Source: an uncultured Collinsella sp. (GTDB lineage Bacteria; Actinomycetota; Coriobacteriia; Coriobacteriales; Coriobacteriaceae). Taken from it: a stretch of DNA of 64,000 nucleotides. The stretch spans positions 1 through 64,000 of the forward strand of contig CAAERQ010000007.1 in NCBI GenBank assembly GCA_900758475.1. Direction: 5' to 3'. How positions within the stretch are numbered: the first letter of the stretch is position 1; each line of letters opens with the position of its first letter. Below, one piece after another: positions 33,888 through 42,657 of the stretch. Under the pieces are notes generated by a model. That model was not told the origin of the DNA. It did no database searches and saw nothing but the letters and a program-made list of their open reading frames with translations. The translations under genes were made by a program, and so were the position numbers.

Positions 33888-35410
33888 TGGCGTTCGAGAC
33901 GTTTGCCGTGCATGCGGCCTGCATCCGCGGCGTTGAGGCAATTCCCGTTACCGTCGAGGTCTCGCTTGCCGGTGGCGTTCCGGGCATCCAGATGCTCGGC
34001 ATTCCGAGTATGGAGGTGATGGAGTCGCGCGGGCGTATCCGGTGCGCCATGCGCTCGGCCGGCTTCGAGATCCCTCGGTCTGGCATTACCGTCAACCTGG
34101 CACCTGGCGATATCCGCAAAACTGGCAGCGGTTTTGACCTGCCGATTGCCATCGCGGTTCTGGCGGCCGATGGGCAGATTCCCCGTGACAACCTCGATCA
34201 TTGCCTTATCGCAGGAGAGCTTGGCCTGGACGGCACGGTGCTACCCGTCAAAGGCGAGGTGGCGTTTCAGCTGTTGGCGCGCGATATGGGGCTTTCCTTT
34301 ATCGCCGGTAGGTCCGATCAGCATGTCCCGCTTGCGGGCGTTGACTGCGGGTTTATCGACCACCTATCTCAGCTTGCCCATGGCATGGGGGATGCCGCAC
34401 GGCATTACCTGGATTCTGAAGTGCTCGAGGCGACCTTTGAGCCCGAGCTCGATTATGCCGACGTTCTGGGGCAGGAGGTCGCCAAACGTGGCATGGCGCT
34501 TGCGGCCGCCGGCGAGCTCGGATTGCTCATGATCGGTTCGCCCGGTTCGGGCAAGACCATGCTTGCGCGGCGCATGACCGGCATCCTGCCCGAGCTTTCT
34601 CTCGAGGATCAGCAAGAGGCGCTGTGCATCCATTCGGTCTTGGGCGAGAACATCGATGGACTGCTTGCGGGGCATCGCCCCTTCCGCAGTCCGCATCACA
34701 GCATTTCGACCGCGGGACTCATCGGCGGCGGGCGTCCGGTGCATCCGGGCGAAATTAGCCTAGCTCATGGCGGCGTGCTCTTTTTGGACGAGCTCGCCGA
34801 GTTTCCCACCGGCGTGCTACAGACGCTGCGTCAGCCCATCGAACGCGGTTACGTAAGGATCGTTCGCGTTGACGGGGCCTTTACGTTCCCGTCGCGCTTT
34901 CAGCTGCTGGCTGCGAGCAATCCCTGCCCCTGCGGGTTTTTGGGTGATCGTGAAGTGCCGTGTCGCTGTTCCGCGACGATGGTCGAGCGCTATCGGGGCA
35001 AGTTGCGCGGTCCTTTGGCCGATCGTATCGACATGATGATCGACGTGACCCGCCCCGATCCCCAGGTGATCATTGAGGGCGCTGAGGGTATGTCATCGGC
35101 TGATCTGCGCGATTATGTCGTACGTGGGCGCGCCTTTCGCGCCTGGCGTGAATCCCGTATGGACGATGCGGACACCGAGGCCGAGGATGATGAGTCGCGG
35201 TCCATTGACGGCGTCGTTTCGACCTTTGGGCTTGATGAGGCTGCCGAGAAATGCGTGCTTGGCCTGTCGAAGCGTACGCATCTCACGGGTCGCGGCATCG
35301 TGCGCCTGGTACGCATCGCACGCACGATCGCCGATGTTGCCGAAAGCGAACGGGTGACGCAGGATCACGTGCTCGAGGCGGCGATGTACCAGGGAAGGAG
35401 GGATCAATAA
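33887..35410 (+). CDS. comM: Mg-chelatase-like AAA+ ATPase ComM/YifB
   Basis: A 507-residue AAA+ ATPase. The N-terminal Lon-like domain (VSLAGGVPGIQMLGIP; SGITVNLAPGDIRKTGSGFDL) precedes Walker A GSPGSGKT at 217-224, a Walker B (VLFLDELAEF), and the C-terminal Mg-chelatase domain with a four-Cys element (NPCPCGFLGDREVPCRC). In Haemophilus ComM drives branch migration during transformation. Coupled to its neighbours by one-base overlaps (TGATG upstream, TAATG downstream). Confidence 0.94.
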   Translation: MAFETFAVHAACIRGVEAIPVTVEVSLAGGVPGIQMLGIPSMEVMESRGRIRCAMRSAGFEIPRSGITVNLAPGDIRKTGSGFDLPIAIAVLAADGQIPRDNLDHCLIAGELGLDGTVLPVKGEVAFQLLARDMGLSFIAGRSDQHVPLAGVDCGFIDHLSQLAHGMGDAARHYLDSEVLEATFEPELDYADVLGQEVAKRGMALAAAGELGLLMIGSPGSGKTMLARRMTGILPELSLEDQQEALCIHSVLGENIDGLLAGHRPFRSPHHSISTAGLIGGGRPVHPGEISLAHGGVLFLDELAEFPTGVLQTLRQPIERGYVRIVRVDGAFTFPSRFQLLAASNPCPCGFLGDREVPCRCSATMVERYRGKLRGPLADRIDMMIDVTRPDPQVIIEGAEGMSSADLRDYVVRGRAFRAWRESRMDDADTEAEDDESRSIDGVVSTFGLDEAAEKCVLGLSKRTHLTGRGIVRLVRIARTIADVAESERVTQDHVLEAAMYQGRRDQ

Positions 35411-36342
35411 TGGGCGAGGGGACCTTCGAGCTGCATCCCGGTGATGCGTTGTTTCCCGAGACCGTTTTGGAGCTTTCCGATGTACCCCAGACGCTCTATG
35501 TGCGCGGCAACCCCGAGGTGCTTTCGACGCCTGCGCTATCCATTATCGGTGCTCGCAAGGCATCGCCGTACGGTCTCGCCGTGGCAGAGCTTGCGGCAAA
35601 GGTGGCGGTGGAGGCGGGGGTGACGGTGGTCTCGGGCGGTGCGGTCGGCTGCGACCAGGCGTCGGGTTGGGCTGCGTTCAACGCCGGGGGTAAGCACGTC
35701 GTGGTGCTGGGGACCGGCGCCGATGTTGTCTATCCGCGCTCGAGCGCCGGCCTCATCACGCGCACGCTCGATACGGGCGGCGCGGTCGTTTCGATTTCGC
35801 CGTGGGGTATGGGACCGCGTAAGTTCGCCTTTCCGCGGCGCAATCGCGTAATCGCCGCCTTGTCGCAGGCACTCTTCGTTTCCGAGGCGGGCATGCCCTC
35901 GGGTACGTTCTCCACGGCGGAGGCCGCTATGGACTTGGGGCGAGAGCTTCTTGCAGTGCCGGGCTCCATCCTTTCGCCCGAGTCGCGTGGGACTAACTAT
36001 CTCATCGCTAACGGAGCCTGCTGCATCATCGATGAGGAATCAATCGAGATGGCCATCTCGCGCATCTACGGCACGCTGCGCTACTCGCGTCCCGATGCAC
36101 CTGGCATTGCCGATCTGGACCCAACACAGCAGACCGTGATGCACGCGCTTATCGCCTCGCCGCTCAAGGTCGACGACATTGCCGCGCTCGTCTCGCTTGA
36201 TGCTGTCGGCGTGCTCAAGCTTTTGGGCTCGCTCGAGCTCGAGGGTCTTATTGAGCGCATGATGGATGGAAGGTATGCGCCCTCAAAGTTTGCGCTTCAC
36301 GCCCAGACGCCCTTCGGTCACAATGGAAAGCGTGTCAATTAG
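35410..36342 (+). CDS. dprA: DNA processing protein DprA
   Basis: A 310-residue DprA (Smf), which loads RecA on incoming single-stranded DNA. The Rossmann core shows SIIGARKASPYGLAVAE, VVSGGAVGCDQASGWAA, FPRRNRVIAALS and PSGTFSTAEAAMDLGRELLAVPG. A C-terminal winged-helix-like segment (about 240-300) is present. ATG 35410 overlaps the comM stop by one base. Confidence 0.95.
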   Translation: MGEGTFELHPGDALFPETVLELSDVPQTLYVRGNPEVLSTPALSIIGARKASPYGLAVAELAAKVAVEAGVTVVSGGAVGCDQASGWAAFNAGGKHVVVLGTGADVVYPRSSAGLITRTLDTGGAVVSISPWGMGPRKFAFPRRNRVIAALSQALFVSEAGMPSGTFSTAEAAMDLGRELLAVPGSILSPESRGTNYLIANGACCIIDEESIEMAISRIYGTLRYSRPDAPGIADLDPTQQTVMHALIASPLKVDDIAALVSLDAVGVLKLLGSLELEGLIERMMDGRYAPSKFALHAQTPFGHNGKRVN

Positions 36343-36356
36343 AAAGGTGTTTGCAG

Positions 36357-37694
36357 ATGCAGTTCGATCAGGTGACGGTTATCGGTGGCGGTCTGGCGGG
36401 TTCGGAATGTGCGATCCAGCTGGCAGATCGCGGGTTTGCCGTAAAGCTGTGCGAGATGCGCCCCCAGGTGAGCTCTCCGGCCCACCATACCGACCACCTG
36501 GCCGAGCTCGTTTGCTCAAATTCGTTTAAGTCAACCCGTCCGGACTCTGCTGCGGGCTTGTTAAAGGCCGAGCTTGAGCGTATGGGCTCGGTCTTGCTCG
36601 ATTGTGCCCATCGTGCGGCCGTTCCCGCCGGCGGTGCCCTGGCGGTCGACCGCGTCAGGTTTTCCGAGCTTGTCGAGGCCGAGGTTGCCGCTCGACCCAA
36701 TATCGAGGTCGTGCACGGCGAGGTCACGCAGATTCCCGAGGGCCACGTGGTCATTGCCGCGGGCCCGCTGTGTTCTCCGGCATTGAGCGAAGAGGTCATG
36801 AAGCTCGTCGGTGGCGACGCCTTGGCGTTCTTTGACGCTGCCGCGCCAATCGTCGATGCCTCCACGCTTGATATGGACGTGCTGTTTTCGCAGTCGCGCT
36901 ACGAGGAGCAGGGGAGCGGTGACTATCTCAACGCTCCGCTCAACAAGGTGGAGTACGAGGCCTTTATCGAGGCACTCACCACTGCCGATCGCGTGGTTCT
37001 CAAGGACTTTGAGGGTGGCGATCTGTTCCAGGCCTGTCAGCCTGCCGAGGAAGTCGCCCGCACTGGCAAGGATGCTATCCGCTTTGGCGCCATGAAGCCC
37101 GTCGGCCTCACCGACCCGCGAACCGGACGTCGCCCCTGGGCGGCGATTCAACTGCGTGCCGAGAACAAGGAGAAGACCGCTTATAACCTGGTGGGCTTCC
37201 AGACCAATCTGACCTTTGGCGAGCAAAAGCGCGTCTTCCACATGGTCCCCGGTCTCGAGAACGCCGAGTTCTTCCGTTATGGCGTCATGCACCGCAATAC
37301 CTTCGTCGATGCGCCCCACGTGCTCGACGGGACCTTTGCCGTGCCCGGCACGAACGTGCGCCTTGCCGGCCAGATCACTGGCACCGAGGGGTACATGGAG
37401 GCGGTTGCGACCGGTCTGCTCGCGGCAATCAATACCTATGCCGAGGCTATCGGGGCCGCCCCCGTCGAGCTGCCGCGCGTGGGCGCCTTAGGCGCGCTCG
37501 TGGGCTATGCGACCGATCCGGCAACCGTGGGCTACCAGCCCATGCATGTCAATTTTGGCCTGGTGCCGCCGCTCGAAGACGGCAAGCGCCGCAGTAAGCG
37601 CGACCGCTACCAGGCATATGCGGATCGCGCCCTCGAGGCCCTCGATGCCTACTTGGCCACGCGTTCCGACTTGTTTGGAGGCGACCGGTCATAG
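36357..37694 (+). CDS. trmFO: Methylenetetrahydrofolate-tRNA-(uracil-5-)-methyltransferase TrmFO
   Basis: A 445-residue FAD/folate enzyme making m5U54 in tRNA. FAD motif VIGGGLAGSECAIQLADRG begins near residue 6; CSNSFKSTRPDSAAGLLKAE and the C-terminal QITGTEGYMEAVATGLLA motif are diagnostic. ATG 36357 is preferred over TTG 36351 on spacing from AGAAAGGTG. Its stop codon TAG overlaps the apparent ATA start of the Xer gene. Confidence 0.96.
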   Translation: MQFDQVTVIGGGLAGSECAIQLADRGFAVKLCEMRPQVSSPAHHTDHLAELVCSNSFKSTRPDSAAGLLKAELERMGSVLLDCAHRAAVPAGGALAVDRVRFSELVEAEVAARPNIEVVHGEVTQIPEGHVVIAAGPLCSPALSEEVMKLVGGDALAFFDAAAPIVDASTLDMDVLFSQSRYEEQGSGDYLNAPLNKVEYEAFIEALTTADRVVLKDFEGGDLFQACQPAEEVARTGKDAIRFGAMKPVGLTDPRTGRRPWAAIQLRAENKEKTAYNLVGFQTNLTFGEQKRVFHMVPGLENAEFFRYGVMHRNTFVDAPHVLDGTFAVPGTNVRLAGQITGTEGYMEAVATGLLAAINTYAEAIGAAPVELPRVGALGALVGYATDPATVGYQPMHVNFGLVPPLEDGKRRSKRDRYQAYADRALEALDAYLATRSDLFGGDRS

Positions 37695-38611
37695 CCTTTG
37701 ACCTGTACGATACCGTCGACACGTTTATCGCCTATATCGCACGTGTCGAGGGGCTCGCTCCCAATACGGTGACTGCCTATGGATCGCGGTTGGAGCGCTT
37801 TGCTGCCTGGTGCGAGCGTACAGGTACCGATGCGCGTATGGCCGATGTGCGCACCGTCCGCACGTATTTGGCCGAGCTTTCGCGCGAGCAGGTGGCGCCT
37901 CGCACCCTTGCGGCACATTTGTCGGCTATTCGGTCGCTCTATCGTTGGATGGCTGCCGAGGGGATTGTCGAGGGCGATGCGGTCTCGGCGATCGCGTCGC
38001 CCAAGCTGCCGCGCGACCTGCCCGGTGTGCTGACGACCCAACAGGTCGAGGCGCTGCTCAAGACGCCTGATACCTCGACGCCCGCGGGACTGCGCGATGC
38101 GGCGATGCTCGAGCTGCTCTATGCCTCGGGTGCCCGCATCTCGGAGCTTGCCGCGCTTAACGTGGAATCCATCGCTTGGTCGGAGCGCGTGGTTCGCCTT
38201 TGGGGCAAGGGCAGCAAGGAGCGTATCGTGCCCCTGTACCGTCGGGCGCTCGAGTCGGCCCGACGCTATGTCGAGCAGGGGAGGCCGGAGTTGCTCGCCC
38301 AGGCAAAGCGCCGCGACGCCGCAGCCGGTCTGCATCCGCTGTTTATTTCCGCGCGCGGCAATCGCATGAGTGCCGCTATGCTCAGACGACGGTTCCATAT
38401 GCTGGCGACGCTCGCCGGCATCCCTGCCGACATTGCCCCGCATGCGATGCGCCATACCTTTGCGACCGATCTGCTCGAGGGTGGCGCTGATCTGCGCTCG
38501 GTTCAAGAGCTGCTGGGTCACGCGAGCCTGTCCACGACTCAAATCTACACGCATCTTACGCCCGATCGGCTTAAGCGGGCCGTTGCTCAAGCTCATCCCC
38601 GTGGCGAATAG
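37691..38611 (+). CDS. xerC: Tyrosine recombinase XerC/XerD, apparent non-canonical start
   Basis: A 306-residue Xer recombinase if counted from 37691. The catalytic set is complete: Arg in GARISELAAL, Lys in GKGSKERIVPL, HAMRHTFAT, LGHASLSTTQIYTH (Tyr nucleophile). The SAM-like N-domain begins with FIAYIARVEGLAPNTVTAY, but no ATG, GTG or TTG lies upstream of it in this frame. GGAGG (37677-37681) is 9 bases before ATA at 37691, which overlaps the trmFO TAG. GTG at 37769 is the first canonical start but would remove the first helix. I favour the longer form. XerC versus XerD cannot be decided by eye. Confidence 0.85.
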   Translation: MAFDLYDTVDTFIAYIARVEGLAPNTVTAYGSRLERFAAWCERTGTDARMADVRTVRTYLAELSREQVAPRTLAAHLSAIRSLYRWMAAEGIVEGDAVSAIASPKLPRDLPGVLTTQQVEALLKTPDTSTPAGLRDAAMLELLYASGARISELAALNVESIAWSERVVRLWGKGSKERIVPLYRRALESARRYVEQGRPELLAQAKRRDAAAGLHPLFISARGNRMSAAMLRRRFHMLATLAGIPADIAPHAMRHTFATDLLEGGADLRSVQELLGHASLSTTQIYTHLTPDRLKRAVAQAHPRGE

Positions 38612-38666
38612 CCTATCGCGGCCGGGGACGTCGACGCACATTCAGGTGTGTGGTTTTGATTGCGGG

Positions 38667-38695
38667 TTGGCAGGAAGAGGCAATCCTGCTATCAT
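38667..38695 (+). promoter_or_regulatory. rpsB-tsf promoter
   Basis: TTGGCA at 38667-38672 and TATCAT at 38690-38695 with a 17-base spacer. The resulting leader to rpsB is about 135 bases. Confidence 0.7.
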
Positions 38696-38701
38696 TCATC
38701 A

Positions 38702-38836
38702 GGTTGCTTCACGGCAACAGGTTTTTATTACGCACGCGCGGCTACTTCATACCGTGGTGCCCGGGCTTTGGTAGCACATGTCCGGGTTGGTTTTGGAGGA
38801 TGACCCCGCGCGGAGGCAAACCACAGGAGGTTTAAC
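38702..38836 (+). promoter_or_regulatory. Long rpsB 5' leader, possible autoregulatory RNA
   Basis: About 135 bases between the predicted start site and rpsB hold several GC-rich inverted repeats (for example CCCGG/CCGGG and GTGCC/GGxxGCAC) ending in CACAGGAGG. S2 leaders are autoregulated in other bacteria; homology to those is not established here. Confidence 0.35.
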
Positions 38837-39565
38837 ATGGCTACCAAGATTAATATCCGCACCCTGCTCGAGGCCGGCTGCCACTTCGGTCACCAGACCC
38901 GTCGCTGGAACCCCAAGATGAAGCCGTTCATCTTCGGTGAGCGCAACGGCATCTACATCCTCGACCTCAAGCAGACCATCCTTGACGCCGACCAGGCCTA
39001 CACCTTCGTCAAGAACGTTGCCAAGGGTGGCAACGTGCTGTTCGTCGGCACCAAGAAGCAGGCTCAGGAGGCCGTCAAGAACGCCGCTGAGCGCGCCAAC
39101 ATGCCTTACATCAACCAGCGTTGGCTCGGCGGTATGCTGACCAACTTCGTCACCATCCGCTCCCGCATCAACCGCATGGAGGAGCTCGAGGCCATGGTCG
39201 AGGACGGCCGCATGGCAGTGCTGCCCAAGAAGGAACAGGCTGTGCTCGGCAAGGAGCTCACTAAGCTCCAGACCAACCTCGGTGGCGCCCGCGACATGAA
39301 GGGTCTGCCCCAGGCCCTGTTCGTCATCGACACCAAGCGCGAGGAGAACGCCATCAAGGAGGCCCAGCGCCTGAACATCCCCGTCGTCGCTCTGATCGAC
39401 ACCAACTCCGATCCCGACGAGGTCGAGTACGGCATCCCCTGCAACGATGACGCTATCTCCGCTGTCACCCTTATGTGCGAGCTCATGGCTGACGCCTGCC
39501 TCGCCGGCTCCGGTAAGGAGCAGGTCTCCGAGGCCGAGATGGCCGCTGAGTCCAAGGCCGAGTAA
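38837..39565 (+). CDS. rpsB: 30S ribosomal protein S2
   Basis: A 242-residue S2. Conserved segments are LLEAGCHFGHQTRRWNPKM, YINQRWLGGMLTN and VVALIDTNSDPDEVEYGIP. ATG 38837 follows CACAGGAGG. tsf follows after 45 bases, the universal pairing. Confidence 0.98.
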   Translation: MATKINIRTLLEAGCHFGHQTRRWNPKMKPFIFGERNGIYILDLKQTILDADQAYTFVKNVAKGGNVLFVGTKKQAQEAVKNAAERANMPYINQRWLGGMLTNFVTIRSRINRMEELEAMVEDGRMAVLPKKEQAVLGKELTKLQTNLGGARDMKGLPQALFVIDTKREENAIKEAQRLNIPVVALIDTNSDPDEVEYGIPCNDDAISAVTLMCELMADACLAGSGKEQVSEAEMAAESKAE

Positions 39566-39610
39566 ATCAGTCCTATTTAAGTCTTTTTCATCTCTATGAA
39601 AGGAACCACA

Positions 39611-40480
39611 ATGGCCCAGATTACCGCCGCTATGGTCAAGCAGCTCCGCGAGATGACCGACTCCCCGATGATGGAGTGCAAGAAGGCTCTCGTCGAGGCT
39701 GACGGCGACATGGACGCCGCTGTTGACGTTCTGCGTAAGAACGGCCTCGCCAAGGCTGCCAAGAAGGCTGGCCGCGAGACCAACGAGGGCGCTGTCGCCG
39801 CGTTCGTCTCCGAGGATGGCAAGACCGGCGCTCTGCTCGAGCTCTCCTGCGAGACCGACTTCGTTGGCTCCAACGCCAAGTTCACCGGCTTTGCTACCAA
39901 GGTCGCCGAGGTTGTCGCCACTACCGAGCCGGCCGATGTCGACGCTCTGCTCGAGAAGCCGATGGGCGAGGAGACCGTTTCCTCCGAGCTCACCGAGATG
40001 ATTCACATCATGGGCGAGAACATGAAGATCTCCCGTTTCGCCGCCCGCAAGGCCGAGAACGGCGCCCTCGCTTCTTACATCCACATGGGTGGCAAGATCG
40101 GCGTCCTCGTCGAGTTTGCTTTCGAGAAGGCCGAGACCGCTCAGGCTGAGTCCTTCAAGACCTTTGCCCACGATGTTGCCCTTCAGGTTGCCGCTGTCGC
40201 CCCGATCTGCGCTACCCGCGATCAGGTTCCGGCTGAGACCGTCGAGCACGAGAAGCAGATTTACATGGCTCAGGCTGCCGAGTCCGGTAAGCCCGAGGCC
40301 ATCCAGGAGAAGATGGCTGTTGGCCGTCTGGAGAAGTTCTACAAGCAGTCCGTGCTCACCGAGCAGGAGTTCATCAAGGACAGCTCCCTTACCATCAAGA
40401 AGTACGCTGAGCAGGTCTCCAAGGAGCTCGGCGATACCATTACCGTCGTTGCCTTCGACCGTCTGGTCCGTGGCGAGTAA
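39611..40480 (+). CDS. tsf: Elongation factor Ts
   Basis: A 289-residue nucleotide-exchange factor for EF-Tu. The N-terminal TDSPMMECKKALVEADGDMDAA motif and LLELSCETDFV are diagnostic. ATG 39611 follows GAAAGGAACC; an ATG 15 bases earlier overlaps the ribosome-binding site. A strong terminator follows. Confidence 0.98.
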   Translation: MAQITAAMVKQLREMTDSPMMECKKALVEADGDMDAAVDVLRKNGLAKAAKKAGRETNEGAVAAFVSEDGKTGALLELSCETDFVGSNAKFTGFATKVAEVVATTEPADVDALLEKPMGEETVSSELTEMIHIMGENMKISRFAARKAENGALASYIHMGGKIGVLVEFAFEKAETAQAESFKTFAHDVALQVAAVAPICATRDQVPAETVEHEKQIYMAQAAESGKPEAIQEKMAVGRLEKFYKQSVLTEQEFIKDSSLTIKKYAEQVSKELGDTITVVAFDRLVRGE

Positions 40481-40503
40481 ATAAGCTCTTGTAGCTGGTA
40501 ATG

Positions 40504-40539
40504 AGCAGGCTGTGGGTTTTACTCACAGCCTGCTTTTTC
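40504..40539 (+). terminator. Rho-independent terminator after tsf
   Basis: AGCAGGCTGTG (40504-40514) pairs perfectly with CACAGCCTGCT (40524-40534), followed by TTTTT. Confidence 0.95.
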
Positions 40540-40597
40540 ATGGCTCTGAGCAGAGCCTTTGATATCATATTGAGAGTCTAATTAAAGGAGGATCGCT

Positions 40598-41320
40598 TTG
40601 TCCGACATCCGATATAAACGCGTGCTTCTCAAGCTTTCCGGCGAAGCACTGATGGGCGACGGCCACTATGGCATCGACCCCAAGGTTACCGACCATCTTG
40701 CCAAGCAGGTTAAGGAGCTGCTTGCCGTTGGCCATGAGGTCGGCGTCGTTGTCGGCGGCGGCAATATTTTCCGCGGCATGGCCGGCGCTGCCGGTGGCAT
40801 GGAGCGTGCTCAGGCCGATTACATGGGTATGCTGGCAACCGTTATGAACGCGCTTGCCCTGCAGGATGCCTTCGAGCATAACGATGTTCCTTGCCGCGTT
40901 ATGAGCGCTATCCAGATGAACGAGATTTGCGAGCCCTATATTCGTCGTCGCGCCATCAACCACCTGTCCAAGGGCAATGTCGTTATCTTCGCCGCCGGCT
41001 CGGGCAATCCGTACTTTACGACTGACACCGCCGCGGCCCTTCGCGCCTGCGAGATCGGTGCGGAGATTCTGATCAAGGCCACCAAGGTCGACGGTATCTA
41101 CGACAAGGATCCCGTCAAGTGCGCCGATGCCGTCCGCTTTGACAAGATCACCTATCACGAGGTGCTCGTTCGCGGCCTGCAGGTTATGGATTCCACGGCA
41201 ACGGCCTTGTGCCAGGATAACCGTATGCCCATTTTGGTCCTCAACATCGATGGCGAGGACACCGTCAAGCGCGCGCTCGCGGGTGAGCCCGTCGGCACGC
41301 TCGTCTATCAGGAGGATTAA
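40598..41320 (+). CDS. pyrH: UMP kinase
   Basis: A 240-residue hexameric UMP kinase (amino-acid kinase fold) phosphorylating UMP to UDP. KLSGEALMG, VVGGGNIFRG and FTTDTAAALRACEIGA are visible. TTG at 40598 has AAAGGAGG upstream. It opens the pyrH-frr-uppS-cdsA-dxr-rseP-ispG-proS run, with gaps of 24 bases or less. Confidence 0.97.
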   Translation: MSDIRYKRVLLKLSGEALMGDGHYGIDPKVTDHLAKQVKELLAVGHEVGVVVGGGNIFRGMAGAAGGMERAQADYMGMLATVMNALALQDAFEHNDVPCRVMSAIQMNEICEPYIRRRAINHLSKGNVVIFAAGSGNPYFTTDTAAALRACEIGAEILIKATKVDGIYDKDPVKCADAVRFDKITYHEVLVRGLQVMDSTATALCQDNRMPILVLNIDGEDTVKRALAGEPVGTLVYQED

Positions 41321-41322
41321 GC

Positions 41323-41859
41323 ATGGCAGAGAACATCACCGCCCACATGGACAAGTCGCTCGAGTCCCTCAAGCATAACTTCTCCAAGGTCCGCACCGGC
41401 CGCGCCAGCGCCAACATTCTGTCCGACATCACCGTCGATTACTACGGTGTTCCCACGCCGGTCACGCAGGTTGCCGCCGTCAAGACCCCCGAGGCCCACA
41501 TGCTGCTCATCGAGCCGTGGGACAAGGCGCTCATCAACGCCATCGTTAAGGCCATCAGTGCCTCCGACCTTGGCATTACCCCCAACTCTGATGGTACCGT
41601 CGTACGCCTGCCGTTCCCGGCTCCCACCGAGGAGCGTCGTCGCGAGCTCGTCAAGGAGTGCCGCGAGTACGCCGAGCAGGCCAAGGTCTCTATCCGCAAC
41701 ATCCGTCGCGACTTTAATAACAAACTCGAGCGCGACGAGGAGCTTACCGAGGACGATGTTCGTCGCGAGCAGGCCAAGGTTCAGAAGCATACCGACGAGT
41801 ATGTTGCCAAGGTCGAGGAGCTTCTGAAGGAAAAAGAAGCCGAGGTCATGGAGATCTAA
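41323..41859 (+). CDS. frr: Ribosome recycling factor
   Basis: A 178-residue RRF that splits post-termination ribosomes with EF-G. The three-helix bundle shows FSKVRTGRASANILSDI, AIVKAISASDLGITPNSDG and VSIRNIRRDFNNKL. Begins 2 bases after pyrH. Confidence 0.98.
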   Translation: MAENITAHMDKSLESLKHNFSKVRTGRASANILSDITVDYYGVPTPVTQVAAVKTPEAHMLLIEPWDKALINAIVKAISASDLGITPNSDGTVVRLPFPAPTEERRRELVKECREYAEQAKVSIRNIRRDFNNKLERDEELTEDDVRREQAKVQKHTDEYVAKVEELLKEKEAEVMEI

Positions 41860-41860
41860 G

Positions 41861-42655
41861 GTGCAATACGACGAGCATAAACTGGTCGAGTACTTTGCCG
41901 ACGCCCCTGCGGGCGTCGGTTTTTCCGACCTTGACCTCAATAACATTCCGCGCCATATTTCGTGCATCATGGACGGCAACGGCCGTTGGGCCACGGCGCG
42001 CGGTCTTGCCCGCACCGAGGGTCACAAGGCCGGTATCGTCTCTCTGCGCGAGATTATTACCGCCTGCGTGCGCCTGGGCGTCGACGTACTTTCGGCCTAT
42101 GCGTTTTCTACCGAAAACTGGAATCGCCCGCAACACGAGGTCAACGTTCTCATGCATTTGTTTGCCAAGACGTTTATCGACGAACTGCCGTTGCTGAAGC
42201 GCGAGAACGTGCGCGTTGTGTTTTTGGGTGACATTTCTGCGTTGCCCAAGAAGACCCGTGATGTCTTTGAGCGCGGTCTTGCCGAGTGCGCCAACCATAC
42301 CGGTATGACCCTGGCGCTCGCCGTTAACTATGGAGCCCGTGCCGAGATCACGCGCGCTGCCCGTCAGCTTGCCTTTGATGCAGCTGCCGGCAAGATTGAC
42401 CCCGCCGCAATTGATGACGATATGGTGGCGTCGCACCTGTACACCGCCGGTCTTCCCGATCCCGAGCTCGTTATTCGCACCTCGGGCGAGCTGCGCCTTT
42501 CGAACTATCTGCTGTGGCAGGTCGCTTATGCCGAGTTTTATGTCACCGATACCTACTGGCCCGACTTCGATCGCTGGGGTCTTGTTAAGGCTATCTTGGC
42601 TTATCAGGGCCGCGACCGTAGGTTTGGTGGGCTGAGTAAGACCGAGGAGGCTTAA
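41861..42655 (+). CDS. uppS: Isoprenyl transferase (undecaprenyl diphosphate synthase)
   Basis: A 264-residue cis-prenyltransferase making the C55 carrier lipid for wall synthesis. SCIMDGNGRWATARG carries the catalytic Asp; AYAFSTENWNRP and DPELVIRTSGELRLSNYLLWQ are diagnostic. GTG at 41861 lies 1 base after the frr stop. It has ~35 residues before the catalytic motif, longer than E. coli UppS. Confidence 0.96.
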   Translation: MQYDEHKLVEYFADAPAGVGFSDLDLNNIPRHISCIMDGNGRWATARGLARTEGHKAGIVSLREIITACVRLGVDVLSAYAFSTENWNRPQHEVNVLMHLFAKTFIDELPLLKRENVRVVFLGDISALPKKTRDVFERGLAECANHTGMTLALAVNYGARAEITRAARQLAFDAAAGKIDPAAIDDDMVASHLYTAGLPDPELVIRTSGELRLSNYLLWQVAYAEFYVTDTYWPDFDRWGLVKAILAYQGRDRRFGGLSKTEEA

Positions 42656-42657
42656 TC

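Noticed and set aside
37691..38611. Xer recombinase as an integrase marking a mobile element
   Set aside because: It lies in the conserved trmFO-xer-rpsB order of Gram-positive chromosomes, with no attachment-site repeats or cargo; chromosome dimer resolution is the simpler reading.
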